Positions 28,675 to 39,030 are shown, counted from the first letter of the stretch. The stretch: 64,000 nucleotides of DNA from Endomicrobium sp. (GCA_031260705.1 JAISLA010000009.1:1-64000); one strand, 5' to 3'. The notes: a model not told the origin generated them from the sequence alone. Numbers and translations are program-made.

Positions 28675-28952
28675 CACTTCTTTTGATTTTAATAATTTAC
28701 ACAAGGAACACTTTTGTCCGCATACGAGATGTCAATATGCTCTTTAATCTGATAATTTTAAATAATTAAAAAACAGCGGAAATATAGTTAACAACATATT
28801 AAACGTTATAAGAACTATACTATTAATATAATGCTGACACAGATAAGTTCTTACAGTTCTGACGATAGTTTTTTTGAAAAATGCCAGAAGACGTAAAATC
28901 TTGCAGCACTGCACAAAATTCTATATAATATTTGGGCAATAAATAAAAAGGA

Positions 28953-29351
28953 TTGATTCAAAATGAAAAAATTAATCTGTATTTACACGATGTTGTGTTT
29001 TGGATAACTGCATCATATTATCAGTTAATGCAAGAAGTGAAAAACAATGTGAAATACTCATTTTATGAAAGAAACGCATTTTATAATTTGAGAACAACAA
29101 ATTTTTGGGGAATAATATATGTTCTTCTATTCAAATTATTGTATAATGTAGCCTTTGCACCATTAATTTCACTTGTGCCAATCTTAATAGAAACGGGTTT
29201 TATTGTTGCCCAACTTAGAACTGTAAGAAAATGCCTAGAACTCGAATTACCCATTGTTTGGAGTGGTATAAAAATCTATTATTCTATTATCTTTAGTCGT
29301 CCTTTAAAAAAATTATACTCATGGGTAAAACCCGGATTATCCTTTGCTTGA
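28953..29351 (+). pseudogene. Possible fragment of a membrane protein gene, unidentified
   Basis: A 132-codon open stretch begins TTG at 28953. It has two to three hydrophobic segments (GIIYVLLFKLLYNVAFAPL, LISLVPILIETGFIVAQL) and ends in LYSWVKPGLSFA. In another frame, AAAGGA and an ATG at 28964 start MKKLICIYTMLCFG and then stop, which looks like a signal peptide cut off by a frameshift. I do not recognise the family. The composition looks coding rather than random. The 29352-29564 stretch beyond it is empty. Confidence 0.35.
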
Positions 29352-29564
29352 GATTGATGAATCTTTAAATATTACCAGTAAAAGTTAAAAATTTTTAATA
29401 CGAGACTGTTAAACTTTGTGATTGCAGATAGAAGTAAGGTTGACAAGAATAAGAGTTATAGCCGCACAATAGTTCGACTTATGCTGTAATATAGATTTTA
29501 CTTTGTGGTTTGTGCTTAATGATGTCATTATATAACTAATCGTTTACATCAATCATTCTAAAAA

Positions 29565-30752
29565 TTATGAAAATTTATGCTTTTTATAAGCTGATAGTGC
29601 TTCCGGAAAAACTTCAAGCACTTTTTCTATAACGTCGTGTATAACCGATATTGCAATACAATAATTTGTTATCGGCACTCCGATTTCAACAGCTTTATTA
29701 AGTCTTAAAAGCTAAAGTACAGCCGCCGCAATGGATTATAATTTTATAACTTGCAACGTCTTTAGGATAATCTTGTCCTGATACATAATTTCTAAACTTT
29801 TATTTGAATATTCCCTAATTCACTTCGGAAGTTTTATTTTTCCGATATCATCCGCGGATGCATGATGCGTACACACTTCGGAGATCAACACCTTATCGAC
29901 ATCCTGAAGATTGTTAATAACAGCAGCGCTTTTAGTCATTTCAACTATGTCGGATTTATTTGCAGCGTAAATTATTGAAAAAATCGTAAGTTTAACATCG
30001 GCAGGTGTTTTTGCCGCTATACGATTGACAACCTGTGAGTTCGTTATTGTAATTACCGGAGGGGGGGGGAGTCTTTAAATTCTGCAAGACAATTTCATAT
30101 TCGCTATCCTACCACCGTATATGAAGCAGCGTTTAAATCCCAAATATGCCTTACAGTCTGCACCTGAGGCATTATTATCTTTCCGTGCGGAGTACCTAAA
30201 TCTATAGGCATAACCAAAACGACCGTATCACCTTTTTTTACTATGTTCCTTAAAACCGAATAATTTTCAATATAATTATCAGGAAGCACTTCCAAAAGAA
30301 TTTTTTTTAAGGCATTGAGAAAATCATCCCTGTTTCCGATAACGCTAGAAAAAAGCATAACATATTTCGTATATTTTTTTAATTTTTTCAAAAACATTCC
30401 ATCAGTCGGTTTTAAATCAGTTTTGCTTACAACAATCACACGCGGCGTTTTTCTTTTGTCTGCTTCTCTAATAATATTTTCTTCAAAGCTACCGAACTTT
30501 CCAGTTTCGCACATTAAAATCACAATATCGGAAGAATCAAAAGTTTTATGCGTTTTTCCTATTCTCTTACTTCCCAGGACAGACGTACCGTCAATCCCCG
30601 CAGTGTCAAACAGCGTTACAGATCCCAAAGGATTGAGTTCCAGCTGTTTCTGAAACGATAGACGTGCTTTGGTTTGTAATAAAATTCATAAGCAACGACT
30701 TTCCGACATTTGTCCTGCCAAATATTCCAATTTGAATTGTTAATGCTTTCAT
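29565..30752 (-). pseudogene. hydF: [FeFe]-hydrogenase maturation GTPase HydF, heavily degraded
   Basis: HydF is the scaffold GTPase that carries the H-cluster precursor. The start (30752) gives the G domain: IGIFGRTNVGKSLLMN, then after a frameshift LFDTAGIDGTSVLGSKR, VIVVSKTDL and VLVMPIDLGTPHGKIIMPQVQTVR. Further frames downstream give SEYEIVLQNLKTPP, ITNSQVVNRIAAKTPADVKL, the cluster-ligand region CTHHASADDIGKIKLP, and HCGGCTL. Lesions include frameshifts near 30620 and 30105, one at a C9 run (30061-30069), a TGA at 29820-29822, and others near 29790 and 29715. It is clearly dead. Confidence 0.93.
30061..30069. repeat. G9/C9 homopolymer inside hydF
   Basis: Nine G on plus (C9 on the hydF coding strand) at the point where the frame changes between LQNLKTPP and ITNSQVVNR. 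The family has only a Pro codon or two here, so expansion of this run is a likely cause of one hydF frameshift. Confidence 0.85.
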
Positions 30753-30844
30753 TCCGCCCCCCAGCACTTCCCGCAATCCAGCATTTTTAATCAAAAAATC
30801 CGAAATTATACCACAGAGCATTTTAAAAGTTTTTTATAGAACAT

Positions 30845-32215
30845 TTATTTTTGATTGAGATAACCCGCTATAAATCTTGCCGCTTTTTTACCCATTCCCA
30901 TCGCTTCTATAACAGTATCTCCGCCGACAACGTCGCCGCCCGCAAAAACGCCTGATATTGAAGTCATATAGTTATCATCAATTATAATATAACCATGCTC
31001 GTCGGTATTTAAACCTTCGGTAAGCAGCGGTAAAACCGGATTGGGGTGCAGCCCCAAAGCCAAAATAACCATATCTGTTTCTATCGCATAATTTGATTTC
31101 TTGATTTCTTGAGGATGTCTTCTTCCGGAACCGTCATAGTCGCCAAGTTCCATTTTTATACATTCAACGGCTTTGACGAATTTCTTTTCGTCTCCTATAA
31201 ACTTTACCGGATTTGTTAAAACTATAAATTCTATACCTTCTTTTTTTGCGTGCAAATGCTCCTCTTCTCTTGCCGGCATTTCTTTTTCGGTTCTTCTATA
31301 AATAAGCTTGACACTTTCTGCTCCGAGCCGCAAAGCTGTTCTTGCCGAATCCATCGCAGTATTTCCGCCGCCGACCACTACGACATTTTTGCCTCTATAT
31401 ACAGGTGTATCATAATCAGGGAAATCAAAAGAACGCATCAGATTTACACGCACCAAAAATTCATTTGAACAGTAAACGTGGTTTAAATTCTCGCCTTCTA
31501 TTCCCGGAAATACGGGAAGTCCCGCGCCAACCGAAATAAATATGGCTTTGTAGCCTTCATTAAATAACTCTTTCACCGTTTTTGTTCTCCCTATAAGAGT
31601 GTTCAGAATCATTTTCAGCCCAAGTTTTTTTAAATTGTCTATTTCTTTATCTAAAACATCCTTCGGAAGTCTGAATTCAGGTATACCGTAACGCAAAACA
31701 CCGCCAGCACTGTGAAGAGATTCGTAAACTGTAACATCATATCCCATTTTTAACAGATCGCCGCCGCAAGTAAGCCCTGCCGGACCCGAACCGACAACAG
31801 CAACTTTTACGCCGCTCTTTTCAGCCGCCGCACTGTTATCCTCATTTTCAGATGCGGCGTCAGCCGCATATCTTTCCAGATTTCCGATACAAATGCTTTC
31901 GCCTTTTTTTGTCAAAATACACAATTTTTCACACTGGTTTTCCTGAGGGCAAACCCTGCCGCATACAGCGGGAAGATTATTTTTTTGTTTTAAAACTTTT
32001 AAGGCTTGAGAGGGATTATCATCGGCAAGATATTTTATAAATCCAGGAATACCAATTTCAACAGGACAGCCACGACTGCAGGACGGGTTCTTACACTGCA
32101 GACACCTTTTTGCCTCTTTAAGCATTTCATCACGCGTATAACCTGTATTTACCTGCTTAAAATCTTTTTTTCTTATTTTTGGATCCCTTTCGGGCATTTT
32201 TACTCTTTGTGACAT
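30845..32215 (-). CDS. nfnB: NADH-dependent ferredoxin:NADP oxidoreductase, large subunit (NfnB)
   Basis: Flavoprotein like the small subunit of glutamate synthase. About 456 residues from the ATG at 32215, which has AGGAG 5 bases upstream. An N-terminal double [4Fe-4S] domain (EAKRCLQCKNPSCSRGCPVEIG, with further Cys at VCGRVCPQENQCEKLC) is followed by an FAD motif (VAVVGSGPAGLTCGGDLLKMG) and an NADPH motif (VVVVGGGNTAMDSARTALRLG). With NfnA it bifurcates electrons between NADH, ferredoxin and NADPH. It overlaps nfnA by 16 bases. Glutamate synthase is a weaker alternative, since nfnA adjoins. Confidence 0.9.
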   Translation of the reverse strand: MSQRVKMPERDPKIRKKDFKQVNTGYTRDEMLKEAKRCLQCKNPSCSRGCPVEIGIPGFIKYLADDNPSQALKVLKQKNNLPAVCGRVCPQENQCEKLCILTKKGESICIGNLERYAADAASENEDNSAAAEKSGVKVAVVGSGPAGLTCGGDLLKMGYDVTVYESLHSAGGVLRYGIPEFRLPKDVLDKEIDNLKKLGLKMILNTLIGRTKTVKELFNEGYKAIFISVGAGLPVFPGIEGENLNHVYCSNEFLVRVNLMRSFDFPDYDTPVYRGKNVVVVGGGNTAMDSARTALRLGAESVKLIYRRTEKEMPAREEEHLHAKKEGIEFIVLTNPVKFIGDEKKFVKAVECIKMELGDYDGSGRRHPQEIKKSNYAIETDMVILALGLHPNPVLPLLTEGLNTDEHGYIIIDDNYMTSISGVFAGGDVVGGDTVIEAMGMGKKAARFIAGYLNQK

Positions 32216-33045
32216 TTGCACTCCTGATTATATTTAAATTTATCAATTGATATTTTTTCAAGATTTTTAAATAGCTCAAGTCTTGAAACAAGTTCTTCCC
32301 AATTTATGCAATGGGCATCAAATTCCGGACCATCAACGCAGACAAACTTTATTTCCCCCCCGATACTGACCCTGCATGCTCCGCACATCCCGGTGCCGTC
32401 AAGCATTATAGGATTTAAAGAAACTAAAGTTTTTATACGTTCTGATCTGGTAAGTTCCGCAACGGCTTTCATCATAGGCACCGGACCTATGGCATACACT
32501 ACATCTATTTTTTCTTTGCTTATGACATCTTTCAAAACATCTGTGACAAATCCTTTTATACCTAATGTTCCGTCATTTGTGGCGAAAAGAAGCAAATCGC
32601 TTTCCCGTTTTAATTCATCTTCAAGTATTATTAAATCTTTACATCTTGCTCCAACTACAGTAATAATTTTATTGCCGGCTTTTTTAAATTCCTTTATAAC
32701 CGGCAAAACCTCAGCAGTACCTACACCGCCGGCAATTGCAACAACAGTGCCGTATTTTTTAATTTCCGTAGGACATCCCAAAGGACCTGCAAAATCTTTT
32801 ATACAGTCGCCTTCGCAAAGAGAGGCGAGCTGCATCGTGCTTTTACCCACCTCCTGAAAAATTATCCTCACTAAACCTTTTTGAGGATCCGTTCCAGCTA
32901 TGGTTAAAGGAACGCGCTCTCCCTTATCATCAATCCTGAATATGACAAACTGTCCGGCTTTTGCATTTCTTGCAATTTCGGGAGCATAAATTTCATAAGT
33001 CCGCACTTTCGGTCCGATTTCTTTTTTGCTTACAATTTTATACAT
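32200..33045 (-). CDS. nfnA: NADH-dependent ferredoxin:NADP oxidoreductase, small subunit (NfnA)
   Basis: 281 residues of the ferredoxin-NADP reductase/DHOD-K type. The FAD domain has AGQFVIFRIDDKGERVPLTI, the NAD domain VVAIAGGVGTAEVLPVIKEF and YAIGPVPMMKAVAEL, and the C-terminal [2Fe-2S] loop GTGMCGACRVSIGG has a fourth Cys in FVCVDGPEFDAHCINWEEL. The last string is highly characteristic of NfnA/sulfide dehydrogenase beta subunits. The 176 bp upstream hold no gene; two GAGGATAAA repeats lie just before the ATG. Confidence 0.92.
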   Translation of the reverse strand: MYKIVSKKEIGPKVRTYEIYAPEIARNAKAGQFVIFRIDDKGERVPLTIAGTDPQKGLVRIIFQEVGKSTMQLASLCEGDCIKDFAGPLGCPTEIKKYGTVVAIAGGVGTAEVLPVIKEFKKAGNKIITVVGARCKDLIILEDELKRESDLLLFATNDGTLGIKGFVTDVLKDVISKEKIDVVYAIGPVPMMKAVAELTRSERIKTLVSLNPIMLDGTGMCGACRVSIGGEIKFVCVDGPEFDAHCINWEELVSRLELFKNLEKISIDKFKYNQECKCHKE

Positions 33046-33221
33046 TTTTTATCCTCAAACTTTATCCTCAAAAAAATATAAATAAAAAGTTTTTCATATT
33101 TTAAATACAACTTAAACTATAACAGAATTCCTTCTATTACTGCCCTGACCTGCGGAAAGGAGTAAAAATTCCGCCGCAGACAAACCAACAGTAAAAAAAT
33201 ATGCCGCTGTTTTTAGCGACT

Positions 33222-34388
33222 TCAATTTTTTTCTCTTATTATCCTGTTAAATCTTCTTTTACCCACCTGAATAACAAACGGACTTTCAGATTTAACCGCA
33301 AAATCCCCAACTGCCTTTTGCGAATCTATTTTTACGCCACCCTGTTCTATAATACGCCTTGCTTCGTTCCGGCTTAAAACCATACCGCTTTTAACAAGCA
33401 AATCAGACAGCTTTATTTCTTTGTCTTTTATTCTATATTCTCTGATGTCGTCTGGAATGTTTTTCTTTGCAAAAATTTTATCAAATTTCTCTTCCGCCTT
33501 TAAAGCTTCTTCTTTTCCGTGATATCTTCCCACAATCTCCCTGGCCAGCGCAGATTTCGCCTCTTTTGGATGCATATTCTTAACGACATTTAAGTCTGCC
33601 TGGGTAAGAAGTTCGTAATATCTGTACATAAGCTCGTCAGAAATTGACATTATCTTTCCAAATACATCTTCAGGCAAATCATTTAAAGCTATGCAGTTTT
33701 TATACGATTTCGACATTTTTTTAACGCCGTCAGTCCCCTCTAAAAGAGGCATAGTAACCACAATCTGCGGGTCTTTAATTCCGTAATCTCTTTGTATTTC
33801 TCTTCCGAGAAGCAGATTAAATTTTTGATCGCTTCCGCCAAGTTCAACGTCAGCATTTAAAGCTACAGAATCATAAGCCTGAAGCAAAGGATAGAGAAAT
33901 TCAACTATGCTTAACGGACTGTCCTCTTTATATCTCTTTTTAAAATCATCTCTCACAAGCATCTGAGCTACCGTACTCTTTGCGGCAAGATTTAAAAGCC
34001 CCTTTACGCCAAGTTCACTCAGCCAGTTACTGTTATATGCAACCTCTGTTTTATCTCTGTTGAGAATTTTAAATACCTGATCGGCGTAAGTCTGTGCATT
34101 AATCTTTATCTGTTTATCCGTCATAACGGGACGCATTTCCGATCTGCCGGACGGATCACCTATTCTTGCGGTAAAATCGCCGATTAAAAATACTATCTGA
34201 TGTCCTAAATCCTGAAAAGTTTTTAATTTATTTATAATAACAGTATGTCCCAAATGCAAATCCGCAGCGGTAGGATCAATTCCCAGTTTTATCCTTAATT
34301 TTTTACTGGAAGCAAGTTTCTTTTCAAGTTCTTCAAGAGAAATAATTTCATTTGTTCCGCGCTTAATTTTTTCTAACGCTTCGTTCAT
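33222..34388 (-). CDS. tyrS: Tyrosyl-tRNA synthetase
   Basis: Class I synthetase charging tRNA-Tyr. 388 residues. The HIGH-type motif is DLHLGHTVII near 44-53, the tyrosine pocket GDFTARIGDPSGRS follows, the KMSKS loop is KKMSKSYKNCIAL near 228-240, and a C-terminal S4-like domain (RNEARRIIEQGGVKI) ends the protein. The DLHLGHT form marks the TyrZ-like bacterial subgroup rather than the E. coli type. It lies 39 bases after pfkA. Confidence 0.97.
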   Translation of the reverse strand: MNEALEKIKRGTNEIISLEELEKKLASSKKLRIKLGIDPTAADLHLGHTVIINKLKTFQDLGHQIVFLIGDFTARIGDPSGRSEMRPVMTDKQIKINAQTYADQVFKILNRDKTEVAYNSNWLSELGVKGLLNLAAKSTVAQMLVRDDFKKRYKEDSPLSIVEFLYPLLQAYDSVALNADVELGGSDQKFNLLLGREIQRDYGIKDPQIVVTMPLLEGTDGVKKMSKSYKNCIALNDLPEDVFGKIMSISDELMYRYYELLTQADLNVVKNMHPKEAKSALAREIVGRYHGKEEALKAEEKFDKIFAKKNIPDDIREYRIKDKEIKLSDLLVKSGMVLSRNEARRIIEQGGVKIDSQKAVGDFAVKSESPFVIQVGKRRFNRIIREKN

Positions 34389-34427
34389 CTCTTTTCCTTC
34401 TTTTTTACAGCTTTGCTATACCTGGGG

Positions 34428-35390
34428 TCAAACTGATAAATCTCTCACTATTCTAGCGGTCTTTACATCAAATTTCTTTTCACATTTCATAGCCTTACAA
34501 ATCGGTATTGCAGACACGTTGCCGTCAGTTATTCCTACAAGAAGATTCACTTTTCCCTTATGAAAAAGATCCATCGCGGCATGTCCGAATTTTGAAGCAA
34601 GTATCCTTGTCCTAGCAGTCGGTCTTCCACCGCGCTGTATATATCCGAGATTGCTTACTCTTACATCAAGACCTGTAAGTTTCTCCACTTTTTTTGCAAA
34701 CTCAGATGAACAACCGCACCCTTCAGCAAAAGCTATAATTTCAGACGTTTTTCCTCTGTTTTTTCCTTTCTTGAGTTCTACAGTAAGTTTTTGCATATCA
34801 ACTTTCATTTCCGGCACCACTATATATTCACAACCCGCTGCAAGTCCGACGTCAACAGTTAAAAATCCGTGTTCCCTGCCCATAATTTCAACTACAAAAA
34901 CCCTGTCGTGACTTTTTGCAGTATCCCTTATTTTATCTATAGCTTCTACGGCAGTATTTAAAGCCGTGTCATAACCTATAGTTTCATCTGTGCCATATAT
35001 GTCGTTATCAATAGATGCTGCAATATTTATAACCTTTATTCCGTGTTTCGACAAGGAGTTACCAGCAGCCAGAGAACCGTCCCCTCCTATAATTGTCACA
35101 CCGTCCAATCCAAGATCTTTTATAGCCTTAACGGCTCTACCTATTCCAATTCTTGTTTTCATTTCAGGACATCTTCCCGTGTGCAACATCGTTCCGCCAG
35201 TATTTATTATACCGCTTACCGATCGCAAAGTAAGCGTCATAAATTCATCGTCAAGAAGTCCTTTAAATCCTCTTTTTATGCCTATCATCTGGTATCCCCA
35301 AAAAACCCCGCGTCTTGCGACGGCTCTGATAGCTGCATTCATTCCCGGGGCATCCCCGCCTGAAGTTATAATACCTACTCTTTTTGCCAT
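34428..35390 (-). CDS. pfkA: 6-phosphofructokinase (ATP-dependent type)
   Basis: Phosphorylates fructose 6-phosphate to the 1,6-bisphosphate. 320 residues from the ATG at 35390, with AGGAGAATTC before it; an open extension to 35450 is unsupported. Motifs: IGIITSGGDAPGMNAAIRA at 5-23, IGIGGDGS-type VTIIGGDGSLAAG near 98-110, the catalytic loop ASIDNDIYGTDETIGYDTA, and VEIMGREHGFL. The GGDGS (Gly, not Asp) suggests ATP rather than PPi as donor. With tpiA it covers part of glycolysis in this window. Confidence 0.96.
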   Translation of the reverse strand: MAKRVGIITSGGDAPGMNAAIRAVARRGVFWGYQMIGIKRGFKGLLDDEFMTLTLRSVSGIINTGGTMLHTGRCPEMKTRIGIGRAVKAIKDLGLDGVTIIGGDGSLAAGNSLSKHGIKVINIAASIDNDIYGTDETIGYDTALNTAVEAIDKIRDTAKSHDRVFVVEIMGREHGFLTVDVGLAAGCEYIVVPEMKVDMQKLTVELKKGKNRGKTSEIIAFAEGCGCSSEFAKKVEKLTGLDVRVSNLGYIQRGGRPTARTRILASKFGHAAMDLFHKGKVNLLVGITDGNVSAIPICKAMKCEKKFDVKTARIVRDLSV

Positions 35391-35814
35391 TGAATTCTCC
35401 TGATATAACATCCCGGAACAGAACTGCCCGGGGCAAAACACACGCAACATACCCGTCTATATTTACTGCATCAATTCATACGCAATACCAGCGTTCTCTC
35501 CGCAGTCTTTTCAGTTTTTCTTGCGGTTCTTTATCTTATACAGAACTGCAAATTCAATAAATATCGCAGTTTACAACGACTTTTTTGTACACAAGTCGCA
35601 AAAGTTTTCCTGTTTGCTTTAAAATCTTTTATTTATCCATTCTCAACAACACAATTTTGACATTAGATTCGGCAAATTTTCAAACGCACATACTACGATT
35701 TTTGAATACGTTTCTTTTTTAACCGGGATAGACATTCTTCTTGCTGTCTTTTAGATCCAAATTGACATAAGCGACATGTAAATAACCGGTACAACTTTAT
35801 TATAAACGCTTATT
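35391..35814. other. 424-bp gap, no recognisable gene
   Basis: Between the AI-2E-type transporter and pfkA. All frames are broken; small minus-strand fragments (for example NAGIAYELMQ just before pfkA) hint at an eroded gene, but nothing can be identified. No clear promoter was seen. Confidence 0.4.
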
Positions 35815-36891
35815 CTATATTTCCACGCTGTTGTATTTTTGTATAAGCATTATAAAAATTGTTTTAAATACCGCCATAACAGGAATAGCAAAAACCATAC
35901 CCAGAAGTCCGAAAATCTGACCGCCTGCAAGTATCGCAAAAATCATCGCAACAGGGCCCAAATTTAAGTTATATCCAATAACAAAAGGCTGTACCAAATT
36001 GTTGTCTAAAAACTGTATTGCCGCATACACAACGACTATTTTAACCGCCACTGCAAAAGTCTGAAACTGTATGATTCCAACCGTAAGAGCCAAAACCAGC
36101 CCTACCAAAGGACCCAGATAGGGAATCATATTTGCAAATCCCGCGATAATTCCGATAATTAATGCAAAATTAACCCCAAACGCGCTTAAAAATATCACGG
36201 ACATACCGCCTACAAAAAAAACTTCTATAATCTGTCCGCGTATAAATTTTCCTAGTATGGCATCCATCTTGTAAATAACGGAAAACAGCGTTTCAATGTA
36301 CTTCGACGGCAGAAAATTCAAAGCCGCATTTATACTTTTATCCGCGCCAAGCAGCATAAAAAGGACAAGCATCGGAATTAAAACTATAATTGAAAAAACT
36401 GAGAAAACACTCATAAGATATGCGGGTATCTTCTGTACCTCCGAGAGTATAAAATCGCGGGTTCTTTCAATAATTATATCTGAAATGTTATAGCTTTTAA
36501 TCACGGGAATCGCTATTTCGACTTTCCTCCTTAAAATGTCAAGATAATCTGAAAAACATTTATAATAATCCGAATAGTTGACTTTAAACTTCTCAATTTC
36601 GCTAATTAAAAGGGGAATAAAAATTATTAAGAAAGCAGCAAGCACGGCGGCAAGAATAACGGCAATTACCGCTACACCTACCCATCTTCTATAACCATAA
36701 GACTGTATTTTTAAAACTAATGGAAATATTAAATATGCGACAAATGCAGCTATGAGAAAAGGCATAAGAATAGCTCTTGCAAAGTACAAAAACAGGCAAA
36801 CTACAAGAAAAATCATTACCATAACAATAAAAACTTTATTTTTTGACGATTCCGCCACTGTTTTCCCTCTGTATTGTTTCCCGTCTTTCAT
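35815..36891 (-). CDS. AI-2E family transporter (PerM-type membrane protein)
   Basis: 358 residues with about seven to eight hydrophobic helices. A short basic cytosolic N-terminus is followed by helices at about 20-70, a large soluble loop (about 95-150), and C-terminal helices with the conserved GFANMIPYLGPLVG and NLVQPFVIGYNLNLGP, which mark the AI-2E transporter/UPF0118 family. Family members export signalling molecules or act as Na+/H+ antiporters; the substrate here is unknown. No Shine-Dalgarno is obvious. Confidence 0.88.
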   Translation of the reverse strand: MKDGKQYRGKTVAESSKNKVFIVMVMIFLVVCLFLYFARAILMPFLIAAFVAYLIFPLVLKIQSYGYRRWVGVAVIAVILAAVLAAFLIIFIPLLISEIEKFKVNYSDYYKCFSDYLDILRRKVEIAIPVIKSYNISDIIIERTRDFILSEVQKIPAYLMSVFSVFSIIVLIPMLVLFMLLGADKSINAALNFLPSKYIETLFSVIYKMDAILGKFIRGQIIEVFFVGGMSVIFLSAFGVNFALIIGIIAGFANMIPYLGPLVGLVLALTVGIIQFQTFAVAVKIVVVYAAIQFLDNNLVQPFVIGYNLNLGPVAMIFAILAGGQIFGLLGMVFAIPVMAVFKTIFIMLIQKYNSVEI

Positions 36892-36932
36892 TGTAAAAGG
36901 TTCTGCCTTTCAAATGGCGACAGCAACCATCG

Positions 36933-37391
36933 TTAAATCTCAGAATATTTGAGTCTCTTTGCAAATATCGACGCAAGATTCCTCATTACTATCAACCCTG
37001 CTTTATTGTTCGACGACGACATATCGTCAAATTTGGAGCGGTAAATAAGATAAAGTTCGCTGTCTTTTAAAGCAACTGCGCTGCAATTATGCTTACGATT
37101 TCCAATCAAAGAGATCTCACCGAAAAAATTTTCAGCTTCAACAATTTTGCCGCCGCTGACGGCGCTCAGCTTGACCTGCCCGCTTTTAATTATATAAACA
37201 ACATTTGCTTCATGATAAATTTCATAAATTTTTTCTCCGGCAAGATAAGTTTTCTTAAAAACGATTAATGCCAATTTCGCCAGACATCTCTCTGAAATAT
37301 CCCGGAATAAAACAATCTTTTTTAAAAAATCAATGTCTTTTTTTAAAATATTGTCGGTAAATAAAAACTTTAACAGTTTTTTTATCATCAA
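36933..37391 (-). CDS. Cyclic nucleotide-binding domain protein
   Basis: 152 residues forming one cNMP-binding/cupin-like domain: FRDISERCLAKLALIVFKKTYLAGEKIYEIYHEANVVYI is the start of the beta roll, with FFGEISLIGNRKHNCSAVAL as the phosphate-binding cassette. No helix-turn-helix follows, so it is not a complete Crp/Fnr regulator. AAAGGAAAAAA precedes the ATG. It is 41 bases upstream of the transporter gene and probably co-transcribed. The usual cassette Arg is replaced (GNRKHNCSA), so ligand binding is uncertain. The 268-bp gap behind it holds nothing convincing. Confidence 0.8.
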   Translation of the reverse strand: MMIKKLLKFLFTDNILKKDIDFLKKIVLFRDISERCLAKLALIVFKKTYLAGEKIYEIYHEANVVYIIKSGQVKLSAVSGGKIVEAENFFGEISLIGNRKHNCSAVALKDSELYLIYRSKFDDMSSSNNKAGLIVMRNLASIFAKRLKYSEI

Positions 37392-37659
37392 TTTTTTCCT
37401 TTCATGCCTTTTACATTTGTTATATCATGGAAGAAATAAGATACTTCATTCCAGCTGTATAATTCCGACTACGCAACATAACAAGTTTCCTGTCTGCGGC
37501 AAAAAAAGCAATAAAACAGGACTAACGGTTAATATCTTATCTTCAGTGTCAGGATACGTGCGAAATAAGGGACTAATTTTTATCAGATGTTTTTGCACAA
37601 CGCTAGGCAAATCAAACGTTGTCGGAACAATAAGAAACATTACAAAACAAATATATTTT

Positions 37660-39030
37660 CTACATACTATCATCGCCACTGCCATTAATTCTCCACAAAA
37701 CAATCCACAACGCACAAAACAGCAGCAAAACAGGTATTACTGAATTCAGTATAATTTCATTAGTATCGGCAACTTTTTTTACGATTACATAAAAATATAA
37801 GGTGCCAGAAGCAAAAATACTCGTCATCGCAAGCGGCAGATATTTCTTTATATATTTAAAAAACCTGCTTCTAAAAATAACAAAAATAACAGCAATCCAA
37901 ACCGTAAATGATATAATATACTTCAAACCTGCATTTTCTATATAATAATAAAAAGCGGCAAATGGTTCAAAAACAAACCTTAAATTTGATTTCGACTGCT
38001 CCTGCTTGTATAAAATTACCTGCGTTTTAGGCTTCTTTGCAAGCTGTTTCTCTACATTTTCCGGATTGTCACCCTGAAAAACAGTCCAAACATTAGACAT
38101 ATACCCCCAGCCGTGCCAATCCGTAACGCCAAACATTAAAAGATTGTTTTCTTTTGAAAAATTTATTAAAGCCCTGCAGTCATCTTCTCTAAAATTTCTG
38201 TACCCGCAGTTATATATTTCAAAACCGTCAATCCCAAAATCTTTGAGTTCTGCAAAAGTATGTTTGTGCCATTTCCACCAGTGCGGCATAATAACAAGCA
38301 TTTTATTTTCATGCGCTTTTCTTATAACGTCTGCAAGCATCATATTTTTATAATCTCGTCCGTCAAACTTTTCAGAAGACAAAAGTATAACTGACACTCC
38401 GTTTTCGGTCTGCACCTGCATTCCCGGATAAACCGTTTTATACAATGTATCTTTAGGAAACATTGCAAAACCCTTCGTCTGATTGTGTTCTGTATTAAAG
38501 AAAGCGTCAAATCCTTGCCATAAATGTACTTTCAAACTTATTTCGGCAGGTGCGACATTATCATGCGAACTTATCGTATGAGAATGAATATCAACCGCAA
38601 TACAATTCTGCGGTTTCTCAAGTTTAGGACCGGGTATGGGAATTAAAACCGCAAAAACAAATGCAGTCGCAAGAATCATCAACGAATAGAATATATTATT
38701 TAAAATTTGTCCTAGTTTCTTTTTATCAGCCAAACAATAAATCAACACAGTACCCGCAACCCATAAAACCCATGAAATTACAACCGGCCTGTAAAAATCT
38801 CTGTTTAATGTCAATATATAAAACGAAAAAGAATAAAAAGGCTCGATAAAAAGTCTTACCTTAGGCCAATTCAGCGAAAAATCGGGAGTATGCAACCCTG
38901 TTATCAAATCATAAAGCGGCACCGGAGAATAAAAAATAATGCTTGAACCGATAAGCAAACACAAACAAATCAACAACAGACCCAATGATTTTAACGTTTT
39001 CATTACCACTCTGTAATAATATTTTGACAT
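37660..39030 (-). CDS. Membrane-anchored PHP-domain phosphoesterase-like protein
   Basis: 456 residues. N-terminal hydrophobic segments (about 12-32, 60-75, 85-100, 115-135) precede a PHP domain starting at IAVDIHSHTISSHDN near 145, with further metal-ligand motifs NTEHNQ, VIMPHWWKWHKH, and GVTDWHGWGY. Three more hydrophobic segments close the protein. PHP domains hydrolyse phosphoesters; the substrate is unknown. ATGs at 39030 and 39003 are both possible starts. It sits alone between the tol operon and the cNMP gene. Confidence 0.75.
   Translation of the reverse strand: MSKYYYRVVMKTLKSLGLLLICLCLLIGSSIIFYSPVPLYDLITGLHTPDFSLNWPKVRLFIEPFYSFSFYILTLNRDFYRPVVISWVLWVAGTVLIYCLADKKKLGQILNNIFYSLMILATAFVFAVLIPIPGPKLEKPQNCIAVDIHSHTISSHDNVAPAEISLKVHLWQGFDAFFNTEHNQTKGFAMFPKDTLYKTVYPGMQVQTENGVSVILLSSEKFDGRDYKNMMLADVIRKAHENKMLVIMPHWWKWHKHTFAELKDFGIDGFEIYNCGYRNFREDDCRALINFSKENNLLMFGVTDWHGWGYMSNVWTVFQGDNPENVEKQLAKKPKTQVILYKQEQSKSNLRFVFEPFAAFYYYIENAGLKYIISFTVWIAVIFVIFRSRFFKYIKKYLPLAMTSIFASGTLYFYVIVKKVADTNEIILNSVIPVLLLFCALWIVLWRINGSGDDSM

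Noticed and set aside
37446-37715. 89-codon minus-strand ORF between the PHP and cNMP genes
   Set aside because: Overlaps the end of the PHP gene, has no ribosome site or recognisable domain, and its composition looks like out-of-frame reading.
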